The notes under the pieces are model-generated. The model was not told where the DNA came from, searched no databases, and saw only the letters and a program-made list of their open reading frames with translations. From Nageia nagi (taxonomy: Eukaryota > Pinophyta), in contig JBITNC010000001.1 of NCBI GenBank assembly GCA_050084985.1, positions 55,552,001 to 55,616,000 on the forward strand: DNA of 64,000 nt, written 5' to 3'. Below are positions 22,146 to 32,691 of the stretch, one piece after another. Numbering within the stretch: position 1 is the first letter of the stretch; each line of letters starts with the position of its first letter. The position numbers and the translations under genes were made by a program.

Positions 22146-22640
22146 TGATATGAAATAGACAATATTGTTGATGACTATAACAAGGATACCCTTAAAATAT
22201 TTTATATAATGAAGCACTTAGAAATAAACCCTATTAGTACAACCTTTGTATGTGTTCTACCTGCAAGTAGCCATGCAAGTGTAGTGGATGATTTTTCTAA
22301 ATACACTAATAGCATGAGTGACTCTTATTGCATTATTCCTAGGATGAATCGTTATACATGCATTGTGTGGGGATACTCAATGAACCATTATACATTAAAC
22401 AAATACTCAAAATACACCATATGGTATGAAATGATGAAATTGTATTGTACCATATGATATGAAATGATATAAATCCACTAGCATATGATATGAAACAATC
22501 TATTTACATTGTATGATATGAAATGATGTAAGTACACCATATGATATGAAATGATACAAGTGCACCATATAATATGAAATTATATAAATGCAACAACATA
22601 TGATATGAAATAATCTAAGTACATCATATGGTTTAAAATA
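22030..22640. repeat. Degenerate AT-rich tandem words
   Basis: The words CATATGATATGAAATGAT and AAGTACACCATATGATATG recur with a spacing of roughly 35-40 bases, mainly at 22400-22640 and in weaker form at 22030-22090; another copy of the theme lies near 24355-24400. The PPR fragment at 22146-22370 sits between the two parts. The unit is too degenerate for an exact copy number by eye. Confidence 0.55.
22146..22370 (+). pseudogene. PPR protein C-terminal fragment
   Basis: The + strand reads TLKIFYIMKH near 22181-22220, then LEINPISTTFVCVLPASSHA, DDFSKYTNSMSDSYCIIPRM and YTCIV to about 22370. This order matches the last repeats of PLS-class PPR proteins, where TFVCVLSACSHAG and HYTCMVDLLGRAG are usual. 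The reading then runs into a different AT-rich sequence. It lies on the opposite strand from the fragment at 20564-21240, so either two genes or an inversion is involved. Confidence 0.75.
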
Positions 22641-22703
22641 ATGTAAACATAGTTTCATGGTCTAGAATGATCGGAGGATATGCAATTCATAGCTACAACA
22701 AAG
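22641..22703 (+). pseudogene. PPR unit, upstream half of a solo-LTR-split reading
   Basis: Reads NVNIVSWSRMIGGYAIHSYNK, a standard PPR helix pair. It stops at the solo LTR and resumes at 23205 with YALKIFDLMKHFGINP, so one PPR unit was cut. The site duplication is CAAAG (22699-22703) versus CAAAT (23205-23209). Confidence 0.75.
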
Positions 22704-23204
22704 TGTTAGAATGTATAATGCATTATTGTAAGGTTTTGTAAAGTTATTCTTGTAAATTCACCAGTACTTAAAGGTATCCCTATATAACTTAAGTATTTAA
22801 TTGAATATGATAATGTAAATTTTCCTACACTCCTTCTCATGAGCATGCCCCTTGGGAAAAGGGTGAAGCATGTAATCTCTTTTTACAATGGTTAAAAGAG
22901 TGATCCAAGGGAGGATTTATACCTATATATAGAAGGCCCTCTACTTGAGATTACACACCCAAAAAATTTTAAGCAAATTTATGCTCTAGGATTAGTGTTA
23001 ATAGAGGAACAAAGCGTTCTTGTAAGAGATTTATCTTTGTGAATGAGAAAGATCTTAGTTTGTGGATGTACTTTCATGGTTGGAGGAACCGCTTACATCT
23101 TGTTTCAATTTGTGAGATTGTTTATGCCTTGAGTATTGAATTTTAAGAGAGTTTAATATAATCTTGAGAATATAGGAATTGGTTCTTTAGTCTAAATTAT
23201 ATCA
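22704..23204 (+). repeat. Solo LTR C'' (element C family)
   Basis: This 501-bp LTR starts TGTTAGAATGTATAATGC and ends ATATCA. It matches the element C LTRs (40627-41126 and 43751-44254) in reverse complement, including GAGCATGCCCCTTGGG near 22850 and the GGTTGGAGGAACC stretch near 23080. CCTATATATAG near 22923-22934 is a likely promoter. The flanks CAAAG and CAAAT are a near-perfect 5-bp duplication, and the PPR reading is continuous across it. Confidence 0.88.
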
Positions 23205-24020
23205 CAAATATGCTCTCAAAATATTTGACCTAATGAAGCACTTTGGAATAAACCCTTATAATATGAGAGACTATTTGTGGGATGAGTCATTATACATGTA
23301 TTATTTACAAATATGCATGATGTAAATACACTTTCATAGTCTACAATAATTGTATGATAGATAAAACATAGGTATAAGCTAAGTACTCTAACCTATTAGA
23401 TGCTCTTCCCAAAAATTGAAATGTTATAATTTCCCACCAAAGTTTCCCCAAGTTTCCAGCTAATGTTCTAAGTGCTCTAGCCCTTCAAATTTGTTATGCC
23501 CAAAAAAATAAAAAAAATTCTAAATGTTACAAGTTCCATACTAATGTTCCAAGTGCTCTATCCCCTTGGATCTATTGTAAATACCCTAATACACATGGAT
23601 GCAAAATGTGAAAGAATGCATAAGGCCCAATAATTATTTGATATGATGAATGATGTGGACAAGATTTCATATGTTTGTTGAGTTCTTATAAATAATATAA
23701 GAATGTAGGAATAAGGGAATATATGCATATGCACAAAATGGATTTTTTGAAAAGAATATCTTGAGGGAGATTTGAATTTTACTATCAAAATACCCATAAA
23801 ATCTAAATTGGGTGTGTGAATGTGTTTACTTGGTGCTTGTAAATCAAATGTTATGGTTTTCAATGCCCTAATAGACATGTATGCAAAATGTAGAAGAATA
23901 CATAAGGATCAAAAATTATTTAATAATATGCATGATGTAAACATAGTTTCATAGTATACAATGGTTGTAGGATACCCACAAAATAGGTTTGACGAAAAAG
24001 GGCCCTAAAGACTTTTATTC
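23205..24020 (+). pseudogene. Further PPR motif fragments
   Basis: After the solo LTR the + strand reads YALKIFDLMKHFGINP to about 23263, then NMHDVN near 23315 with an SW-like continuation, and again NMHDVNIVS, a stop, and YTMVVGYPQNR followed by FDEKGPKDF near 23918-24018. These are repeated versions of the VVSWNAMIAGYAQNG region of PPR units. A separate pair of direct repeats, ATGCAAAATGT with ATGCATAAGG-like words near 23590 and 23880, shows local duplication between them. No continuous gene can be drawn. Confidence 0.6.
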
Positions 24021-24217
24021 TAGAATTACAAAAATTTCTTGATTAGATACATAGAATAATACCTAATGGGTGCTATTTTTGACCACCTCGGATCAACTCT
24101 ACTCTCTATGAAAAACTAGAAATGCTCCAAGGGATCTAACCCCTTGGGCTCAAAATGGTACAAGCTAAGTGCTTTACCCCCTTAGCTACTCTTCTCAAAT
24201 AACTTCAAAAACATAAA
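24021..24217 (-). mobile_element. tRNA-derived SINE-like element
   Basis: Read on the - strand from about 24217, GAGTAGCTAAGGGGGTAAAGC resembles a tRNA D-arm with the polymerase III A box, and AAGGGGTTAGATCCCTT about 40 bases later resembles a T arm with the B box. A non-tRNA body follows to roughly 24021. Partial copies of the A-box part occur near 23385-23420. I cannot see clear target duplications, so the ends are approximate. A decayed tRNA gene is the alternative, but the added body favours a SINE. Confidence 0.5.
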
Positions 24218-24468
24218 ATGTTATAAGTGCCTACCTAAGTGCCCTGCAAAATTTCTTTTTTTTGGTTAACATTGAGAGGTAGTTGCAAGTGTAAAAATAA
24301 ATCCTAATTTGATAAGTTGGTCTCATCCACCATGTGCTTTGAAATAATGCACCTGTACTATATGGTACAAAATTATCTAAATACACTATATGATATGAAA
24401 AACTTATGGAGTTTTGAATTTTGTGTATATGTGTTTGCTTAATACTTGTAACTTACATAAGAATGTAA

Positions 24469-24579
24469 AATACTCTCCATGTTTGCAATGTGTTGAAGCC
24501 TAAATATGTTACATTTTATATTCTAGTTTAAAATACTTAAGCTAAAGTGGGTAATCACATTGCAAACATGGAGAGTATT
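24469..24579. repeat. Perfect 24-bp inverted repeat with 63-base loop
   Basis: Bases 24469-24492 (AATACTCTCCATGTTTGC then AATGTG) are the exact reverse complement of 24556-24579. The pairing stops outside both arms. The structure could be a small fold-back element or a transcribed hairpin. No flanking target duplication is obvious. Confidence 0.9.
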
Positions 24580-25282
24580 CTTGTGGAGATTATTAGTGAT
24601 GCAAAGTAAGGCAAGATCTAAAGAGTCTTGCATAATAACATAGTGCATGCTTTCAAGTAGGAAGGAAACCATTTTCCATTTCATTTTTTCAAAAGTACAA
24701 CTTGGGTGTGTGGATGTGTCTACTTGATGCTTGTAATTTTAATGTTATGGTTTTCAACTTGCTTCCTTATGAGTAATCAATAGATTTTAAACCACATACC
24801 CATGCAAGAACTCAAAAATCCTACTAAGAGTCTAAGAATTATTATGTTTTACTTGGTTATTTTCATCCCTCATTCCATTAAGATTGAGATTCAATACAAT
24901 ATTTGATAATAATAAGAGCTTTTCCAAGGATGTTACTTTTGTAATGGATCCACCCAAATGCATAAGCCTTATTGCAACACCTATTAGGCTTTTAAATGCT
25001 TTCTTGCATATACGACATGATAAGTGGAACTATATCATTGCCAATAATACTAGAAAATAACCCAAATAAATTCCCTCCTACCTTTGATACATTCCAATAT
25101 CCTTCACTTCTTGATTAAGAGAAACCCATAGCTTGCAAATACATGTCTATCAACTTGTCACAATTGCATGAGAAAGAAAACCACTTCTAGTTATTTATCT
25201 ATGAATGTCTTTACAAAGCACATAAAATAAGAAAACAAATGAGTAGAGATATTATGTATGTCCATGAAGTTATTATATATAT
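24580..25282. other. Unassigned AT-rich stretch
   Basis: No coding potential seen. The words GTGTGTGGATGTGTCTACTTG near 24700 recur in changed form near 23810 and 24430, so this stretch belongs to the locally duplicated zone that begins near 21880. Confidence 0.4.
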
Positions 25283-25375
25283 AATAGATCAGAAGAGGGT
25301 GGTTTAAAATTACCCTCTTAATATAACTCTCTCTCTCTAAGAGTGTAATTTTAAACTACCCTCTTCTGATCTATT
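25283..25375. repeat. 31-bp inverted repeat (30/31 matching)
   Basis: Bases 25283-25313 and 25345-25375 are reverse complements with a single mismatch, around a 31-base loop containing (CT)n. Each arm contains GGTTTAAAATTAC or its complement and AAGAGGGT(G/A)G, and the same motif heads the tandem copies that follow. Confidence 0.88.
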
Positions 25376-25640
25376 AAGGTGGTTTAAAACTACCCTCATA
25401 GTTATATGCTAAGGTGTATTTATTGTGGTTTTTTATGATGTCTTATTCAATATGGTTATAGTTACCTCTTTTGATATATTAGGATAGTTTAAAAGTACCC
25501 TCATAGATATATTCCAAGGCACATTTATTGTGGCTTTTTATGATGCCTTATACAAGGTAGTTATATCCACCTTAAAATGCTTAATAGGGTGGTTTATATT
25601 TGTCTTATAATATCATAAGAGGGTGGTTATTCACTATCAT
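25376..25640. repeat. Tandem copies of a unit of about 107 bp
   Basis: Two copies start near 25376 and 25482 with GGT(G/A)GTTTAAAA then TACCCTCATAG, followed by ATTTATTGTGG and TTTTATGATG(T/C)CTTAT. A partial third begins near 25592. The heading motif is partly self-complementary (TAGTTTTAAACCACC-like), linking this array to the inverted repeat at 25283-25375. Confidence 0.7.
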
Positions 25641-28082
25641 CATATGTGTAATCTACAATTATTTTTTGAGGTAATTTTTAAGTACTACCACGTATGATGT
25701 TAGATTTTTAACAATATTATCATATATGATGATTGGAAAACCATCATTATAGGCCTTTAAGGGCAGTTAAAATACCATAAAATGTCATTCTTGGTGTATT
25801 GTACATTCTTTGGGATTTGAAAAACCTTTAAAATTTGTAAATTTAATTTTTTTGTTAGAATCAACCTCTTTTGTTGGATTCTTTCACATAATGGGTTATG
25901 ATCTTTGATTTCTTCTATATCATTGATATTTAAATTCTATTTTTTAATAATCTTAATCAATATATCCACATTATGTGTAAAAACCTAAAAAATCAACCCT
26001 TTCCCCTAATCATTTTACATCTAAATGCTTTCCCATAATTGCTTCATCATAGCCATTTTTAAGCTTCTATGTTGGGCATCAAATCAGTATATTAGTTTCT
26101 CTAGATGATTGACTGGTTAGCTTGTTAACTAGCCAATAAGCCAGGTCAATTGGCCTACCAATCCAATATCTAATTTATAAATGTTAGTTTCAAATTTCAT
26201 TTTTCCTCTCTTTTCATTTTTATCTTCTTCATGATTGTTTCCATCCTTCCATCCATGCCTTATGCAAGACCCCAAGCCATAGCAACCTCTAGCACTCCCC
26301 ATTACATGTTTTGATCACCCTTGTAGATGTTGGAGAGCATTAGGAGCTATATTAGAGCCATTGGAGCACTTGTATCCTTTTTATATAGTATTTATATGTA
26401 TTTATATGGTATGTAGCATGATATAGTCTAAATTCATGGTAGTTTAGTATTTTTTTTATCATTTTATCATTGTCTTAGCATAGCATGAGCATATCATTTT
26501 GTACTGTAGGCATTTCCTTACTTTATATGCCTATTTGATTTTGGTTTATGGGGTATATATTCCATAAAGGAGGTTTAAAACCTCTATTTGAGCATACTTT
26601 AGGGTATTAAGCAACTATAATGTTGAGACCCCTACTAACATTGATTTTCTTGAAGGTCTAGATATCAAGAGCACATCCCTCCATCATTTATCACAAGATA
26701 AACTCCAACAATAGGATTGTGGTGCAACCTTTACCCCTCCCTTATATGGAGAGGGTTTCCATGTTTGGGTTATCCATAGTGATTTTATTTTCATCTCATG
26801 TTCTTCATTTTCTTAAATAATGGTTAAGGAGTATTCTCGTGGGATGGATCCTTTTTGGCTTACTAATGGAATTTTATATAATTTCTCTTTCCTTTTGGTA
26901 TACATGCAAACCTTAATCCTAACCTCCTTACCTTTCTTGAATTAACATTTCTAAAAAAACATTGAATCAGATCATAATCCAAATCACAAACCTCATCAAA
27001 TTGAATTTGATACTCCTTATCTATCCATGTTAGTATTCATGTTGTACCATTGTTAATTGCACAAATAGTAGCACTATATTTTTCTTATGCAATATTTTAT
27101 TTTTGTATCCTTTTTTGCCTCTAATTCTTTCAACCAAATATAATTTCAATTATCTTTATTATTGATCTCTTGCTTCTTCCATCTTCACATTATCTTGATT
27201 TTCTTCTCTATTTCATATTCATCTTCATTAAAATTCTTAACCTCCAAATATTATTCTTCTTTAAAATTCTTCTGACCTTTTTTTTGTATTTTCCCCAAAT
27301 AATTGTATTCTCTTTTTAAATGTGATCATTTATCTATTATTTCATAGGATCATCATTCCAAGGATATACTATTCTTGGACTATAACTTATCTAGGATAAA
27401 AAATGGCCCCTTCTATGACCACACATTCACTTGAAGCTACTATAATAGACACTTATATACTCAATTCATGTAGAACCTATGTGTTAGCACATTAGGATGC
27501 ATCATCATATTAGATTTGTATATTATTTAAATAAGAATTATTTTTCATAGTTACATTATTAATAAACTATTGGTGTAGATGTTGTTGAAATTCTTTAAAA
27601 TAACACTGATCCTAGCTCATTATCACTAACAATTCTATTAGGAGATGGAAGTTGATTCACTCCTTCTAATGTAAACATTGTCAAAAGTTCAAGAAACTCC
27701 ATGGGATTATTCTAAAAATATTACATTATTTCTTCCCTTTTTATTTTATTATCCTTAATTATTTACTTCTTTGAGTTTGGTTTCCCTAAATCTTCTTGAC
27801 CTTACTTGGTATATTCATGATAAGGCTCTTCACTTACATGTCCATTGGTACCATTATGATCAAGTTGAGTCTCTTTTACTAAATTATTGGTACTTATTCT
27901 CAATGGTACCCTAACAAGATGATTTTTTTGTACTTTAAAGTTCTTTTTCTAATTAATAAAGAAGTACCTATAGATTGAATATGATCATCCATTTTTGGAA
28001 TACTTATAATCCAATATTAATCATATCCAAAGATCTTAAGGTTTTTTGCATAATCATAAATAGAAGTGTGATAAAATATGTT
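25641..28082 (-). other. AT-rich region, possibly internal part of an A-like element on the - strand
   Basis: No clear gene. On the - strand, just inside the PBS-like site at 28083-28098, a polar reading with NNLVKETQLDHNGTNGHVSE near 27810-27900 has the character of a gypsy Gag N-terminus, which would fit an element related to A. I find no conserved Gag, RT or integrase motif in the rest. Confidence 0.3.
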
Positions 28083-28700
28083 GGGTTCATCAATTTATTA
28101 ATACTAAAACTTTATTTTACTTAATTAATAATATTAATTATAATAAAATAAAATATTTAAATCAATGGTAAAATTCTCAAAAACCATAGCTCACAAGACC
28201 TAATGCTTCGATGCTCGAGACATAATCAAATCTAAATTTAAATGTACTACAAACATATCATTTATCTATTTCAAGTAGGTTGTATCCCAATGTGTAACTC
28301 ATAATGTCAATATAACTCACTTCTTAAGTTTTAACCTCCATTTCTCATAGATGTGATGTGTTGACACCTCATAATGTGTCATCATATGTTGTTCCCTCCA
28401 TAATACCTTCAAATGCAAGTTCATAATTAAGGGTTATTGTTAAGATGTAAAATCTAAACTACAATATCATGAATAAAGGAATGCAATAGAAAATGAGGGA
28501 TTAAATATAAACTTGATAGGTGGTGTTGAAGAACTTTGACCATAGAATGTATGAGTTCTTTATCAAGATCCAAATTGTGATTTACAACACATCCTTCCTC
28601 TCTTTATAGATGAAGTTTCATTATGAGAAACCTTGGCTAACACTCCTTATAAAATATACCTCAAATATAGAAATAATTCTATTAAATCAATTAATTCATT
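28083..28700 (-). repeat. Possible LTR of an A-like element (H) with PBS-like site
   Basis: On the - strand TGATGAACCCAACAT at about 28083-28098 resembles the PBS of element A (TGGTGAACCCGATGT). To its right, GATAGGTGGTGTTGAAGA near 28520 and a - strand TATA-like TCTATAAAGAGAGG near 28597-28610 parallel features of the A LTR. No partner LTR or target duplication was found, so both ends are uncertain. Confidence 0.35.
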
Positions 28701-29040
28701 TAAATTCCTTAAATATGATTTTTAATTAAATAAAATCAAATAAAAAAAAAAGATAGAAAATGGTAAGTGTTCTAAGGTAGAGTTAGAATATAGGTGGCCT
28801 TGTCATTAGATATGAATTGAAATTAGCATTCAATGCTAGATTTTGAGAACTCTCAAAATATCATCATTAAAGGAGTTTTACAAACACATAGAAAAATGGA
28901 ATTTGTGTTCAAGTTTGAGGTTCAACATTAATATAAGATATTTTCTAAAGTTTTAGAATTACTATGTGGTTATTTTGTTTTTCACTAATCATAGTAGGAG
29001 ACTATTTAGTGTGGAATATCACCCACAATCATAAATTGCA
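28701..29040 (+). repeat. Probable end of the element D 5' LTR
   Basis: The stretch ends in TTGCA at 29040, five bases before a methionine-type primer-binding site, as expected for an LTR end. The left end of this LTR was not found, and I see no second copy in the window. Confidence 0.45.
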
Positions 29041-32000
29041 TTAGGTGGTATTAGAGCTAAAGATACCTTGGGCAATATCATAGGGTGGCTTGAATTTATG
29101 GGAGATAGCAAAATGGAATTTAGGGGGAGACATAAAGGAAAAGATCAAGGTATTTCACTTAGATAGGGAGGATTGGACCTCAAAAATATAAAAAGTATGT
29201 AATTTCTAATTGAGGTAATTTGATGAATACAAGCATGACGAGAACCTATGGACCACACATAGAGACAAGAAAAGGAGTTAGAGGGAGGTGAACCTGAAGA
29301 GACTGAGGTAGGAACTACTAAAGAATAAGAATAATAAAACAATCTCATGTATTCAATTCCATAAAAAATATTGGAATAAAATTATAGATTGAGTTGCTAA
29401 ATTATTCTAGAAGTTTGGATGTGAAAGAGATAATTGATTAGATATTTGAGTTGGGAGAAATATTTTTGATTTTGAATAATATAAAAGATTCCAAAAGGTC
29501 AAGTTTATTGTCATGAATCCAAAAGGAAGAAGTTTATAAGGAAAGAGTTCAATGTCAATGGATTTTTATGTTAGTTTGTTGGAAAAATAATTCTTGCCAA
29601 TGGACTTCCATTTCATATTTTTCAAGAAAATATAAAATCTCCATCAAAATAGAATGAGTGTGAAATAATATATTTAAGAATTTAATAAATTGACTATTAG
29701 AGTTGAAAAATTAAAATACAAATACTATTAAGGTTTCTAGAAATATAAATAGCTTGAAGCTAGCCACCCAAGACAAGATTAGAATGTTGAATATCTAAAC
29801 TATAAAATATTCCTATCAATGTATAATAAAAGTTGAGAAGAAATTGGTCAGATAGATATCTTAAACCTCTAATAGAGGAAGAGGTAAAGGAAAACCCTTT
29901 ATTCAAAAGGATATAACTATTAAGAAAGAGAAGAATAAATTAATATCATCTCACAAAGAGGAACACATCAGCCTAATAAAAGCTAAGGAGATGCATGATA
30001 TGGAAGAGGATAAGGAAGGAGATTCCTTGAAACTTATTATGGAAATGGAGCTCAAGAACATATAAATTTTAAAATAAAATAGCCTATAATAGGGACAAAT
30101 AATAATAAACAAGCTCATGTTATTCAAAATGAATCAAACTTGAAGGAGTCTAAATCATCTATTATTGCAAAAACTAAAGAGAAAATTATATTTATAAGAA
30201 CTCTAGAACCTCTATGGAGACATGTTGTTGAATCTGGATAGAATAGGAGCATTTACAATATAAGATGCAAGTATTGGAGAAATGTATGCAAATTTATCAT
30301 TGATGGAGGTATTAATAACAATATATTTCTACTAGTATGGTTGAGAAGCTAGAATTAAATATTGAGCCTTATCCTACCTTGTACAAAGTGGCATGGTTAT
30401 AAAAAGGTAATCAAGTGATGGTGATTGAGAGATGCAAGGTAAAAAAATCATATTAGTAATTACTATGATGATGTTTGGTGTGATGTAATGAATATGGATG
30501 CCTATCATAAACGTTTAGGAAGATTGTAATAGTATGATAGACTAGATGCAACCCATAATGGAAAAAATAATATTATTATTTTTGGGAAGGATGGTAAAGT
30601 ATCAAGTTACTACCTTTGAAACCAAAATAAAATGTAGAAAGGAAATTAATTATACTAATTAGTGGTAATTAATTCCTCAAAGAAGTAAGAGAGACTTTTA
30701 TTTTTTATGTTGTCATTTCTAGAGAGCATTATAAAGAAGAAAAGGTTCCATGATAAGTGGAAGAAATATTGAAGGGTTTTGCTAAGATATTTTTTAAAAA
30801 TTTATCGATGAGATTAATTACCACCGATAAGGAATATATCTCATTAGATAGACCTAATATTTGGAGTAAACCTACCTAATAAGGTACCTCATAGAATGGA
30901 TCCTGAGATGGCTACTAAGTTGAATTTATAAGTTTATAATTATAAGATTTGTTAGAGAGATGACTAATTAGATAGACTTTAATTCCTTCTTTTGTACCAA
31001 AAATCTTGACAATTGAAAAGGATGGTGAGTGGAAGATGTGTATTAACTTAAGATTTGTTAATAAGATTACTTTTAGTTACAAATTTATTATACCTTGAAT
31101 GGATGACTTACTAGATTATTCATGTGATATAAGTACTTTAAGTTATACTTTTTGGGATAACTAACACACCCAATACCTTTATGAGATTGATGAATGATGT
31201 TTTTAAGCCCTTCCTTTGTAAATTCATGGTTGTTTATCTTAATGATATTCCACTATATAGTAAGGGTAGAAAGGAACATTTAAGGCATTTGAGGAAATTT
31301 ATAAAAAGACTAAAATAAGAGAAGTTTCTTATCAACCTTAAAAAATGTTCTTTCATAAAAGATAAGTTAATATATTTGGAATAAAATGGACTCAACTAAA
31401 GTTTCTATAATTAGATAATGACTAATACCAAGGATTTCTACCAAGGTTAGACATTTTCATTGATTGGCTATTGTCTATAAGAAGTTTATTAGAAACTCTA
31501 GTAGTATTTATGCACCTTTGACATTATATATGGAGAAAGGTATATTTTACTTGGAACAAGGTGGCTAAAGAGAGGTTTAAGATGTTGAAGAAAAGGATAA
31601 TAGAACAACTAGTGTTAATATCTCTTGATTTTGATAAAAAATAATAATTAAATATGATGCTAGTAACAAAGCCATTGAAGTTGTATTGAGTCAAGAAGGT
31701 AAGCCTTTAGTCTTATTTAGTGAAAAGTTAAGTGAATCCAAACCAAGTAAAGTTCATTTGTTGATAAATAAGAGCTTTATGTTATTTTTCAAACTATGAA
31801 TAAGTGGAGGCATTATGTGTTGCCTAAAATAATGTGTATTATGTATGAATCACTAAGCCTTGAAACATGTTAATAGTTAGAGTAAGTTGATTTATTATGA
31901 TGTTAACTAAGTGGGTAGAGTATTTGCAAAGTTGAAATACATATATAAATAATCCAATAAAGTAGTTGAAGCATTGAATAATAGATCACTACTATTAAAG

Positions 32001-32170
32001 ATGATGCAAATTGAGTGGATTGAATTGGATTAGATGCAAGATTTGTATAAAGAGAACTAATATTTTCCTAAAACCTAACAAGAATATCAAAACCACAAGC
32101 ATGGAGGGACTTTTTATTTGGGAAATATTTCTATTTATAAATTAACAATTATACATATCACATGATTCAT
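29041..32170 (+). mobile_element. Ty3/gypsy element D, decayed and truncated
   Basis: The PBS at 29046-29057 (TGGTATTAGAGC, close to the initiator-Met site TGGTATCAGAGC) is followed by an unreadable gag region (29100-30200), a protease-like stretch, RT and RNase H motifs on the + strand (30880-31900), and the beginning of an integrase-like region near 32080-32170. No 3' LTR was found; the epoxide hydrolase pseudogene begins about 520 bp later. The RT style (EKDGEWKMCINLRFVNKIT) fits chromovirus-type gypsy elements. Confidence 0.75.
30880..31910 (+). pseudogene. Element D reverse transcriptase and RNase H
   Basis: RT motifs in order: VPKILTIEKDGEWKMCINLR and NKITFSYKF near 31000-31090, MDDLLDYS near 31100, then after a gap FGITNTPNTFMRLMNDVFKP near 31150-31210, and FMVVYLNDIPLYSKGRKEHL near 31220-31280. 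The stretch between MDDLL and FGITN is about 35 codons shorter than usual, so an internal deletion is likely. The YxDD loop reads YLND, which loses the first catalytic Asp. The RNase H part reads IKYDASNKAIEVVLSQEGKP near 31650-31710. Many stops interrupt. Confidence 0.8.
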
Positions 32171-32691
32171 TAAGGGGTGATTGGATTACAGAGATGGAAG
32201 AAATATAAAAAAACACTTTGAAAGAGACAAAATCAATTGCAATTTCCAATTAAATTATTATTTAAGAAGACAAATTTTAACCTTCCATTAAACTACATTA
32301 TTTTGAACTTACTTTGTATGATTTTTATAATTATCCTATAAAATAACAATTGAAAATTTAATGTTGCCTTTTATAGAAAAGGAATCTCCTTGGTATTCAT
32401 TAGAATATCCCATCAAATTTGATATTAGGTAGAAGATCCATCAAATCAACAACAAAATCCAAAGTACCTTCATGATGAACAATGTCATCTAATACTAGTT
32501 TGCAAAAAACTATTATGGGAACATGGGTAATGATTAATAATGAGGAAGAGGACAAACATGGAGGACTCGATCATCCATGTAATCTGATGACATGGAATAA
32601 TTTTGATGGCACTCTGCATAGCTCTTCAGACTCATAAATTCTCTAGTGCTAGGTACCCATAAGGCATATTCCATAAGAAAGTTCACAAAAC
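32171..32691 (+). promoter_or_regulatory. 5' flank of the epoxide hydrolase pseudogene
   Basis: No coding match. The last part (about 32572-32691) is also present at 52375-52490, right up to the ATG, so it is probably the former promoter and 5' leader. CTTTTATAG near 32369-32377 is a weak TATA candidate that also has a counterpart (CTTTATAG) near 52335. Confidence 0.4.

Noticed and set aside
24115-24217. Functional tRNA gene on the - strand
   Set aside because: A- and B-box-like segments are present, but acceptor and anticodon stems do not pair convincingly and a SINE-like body follows.
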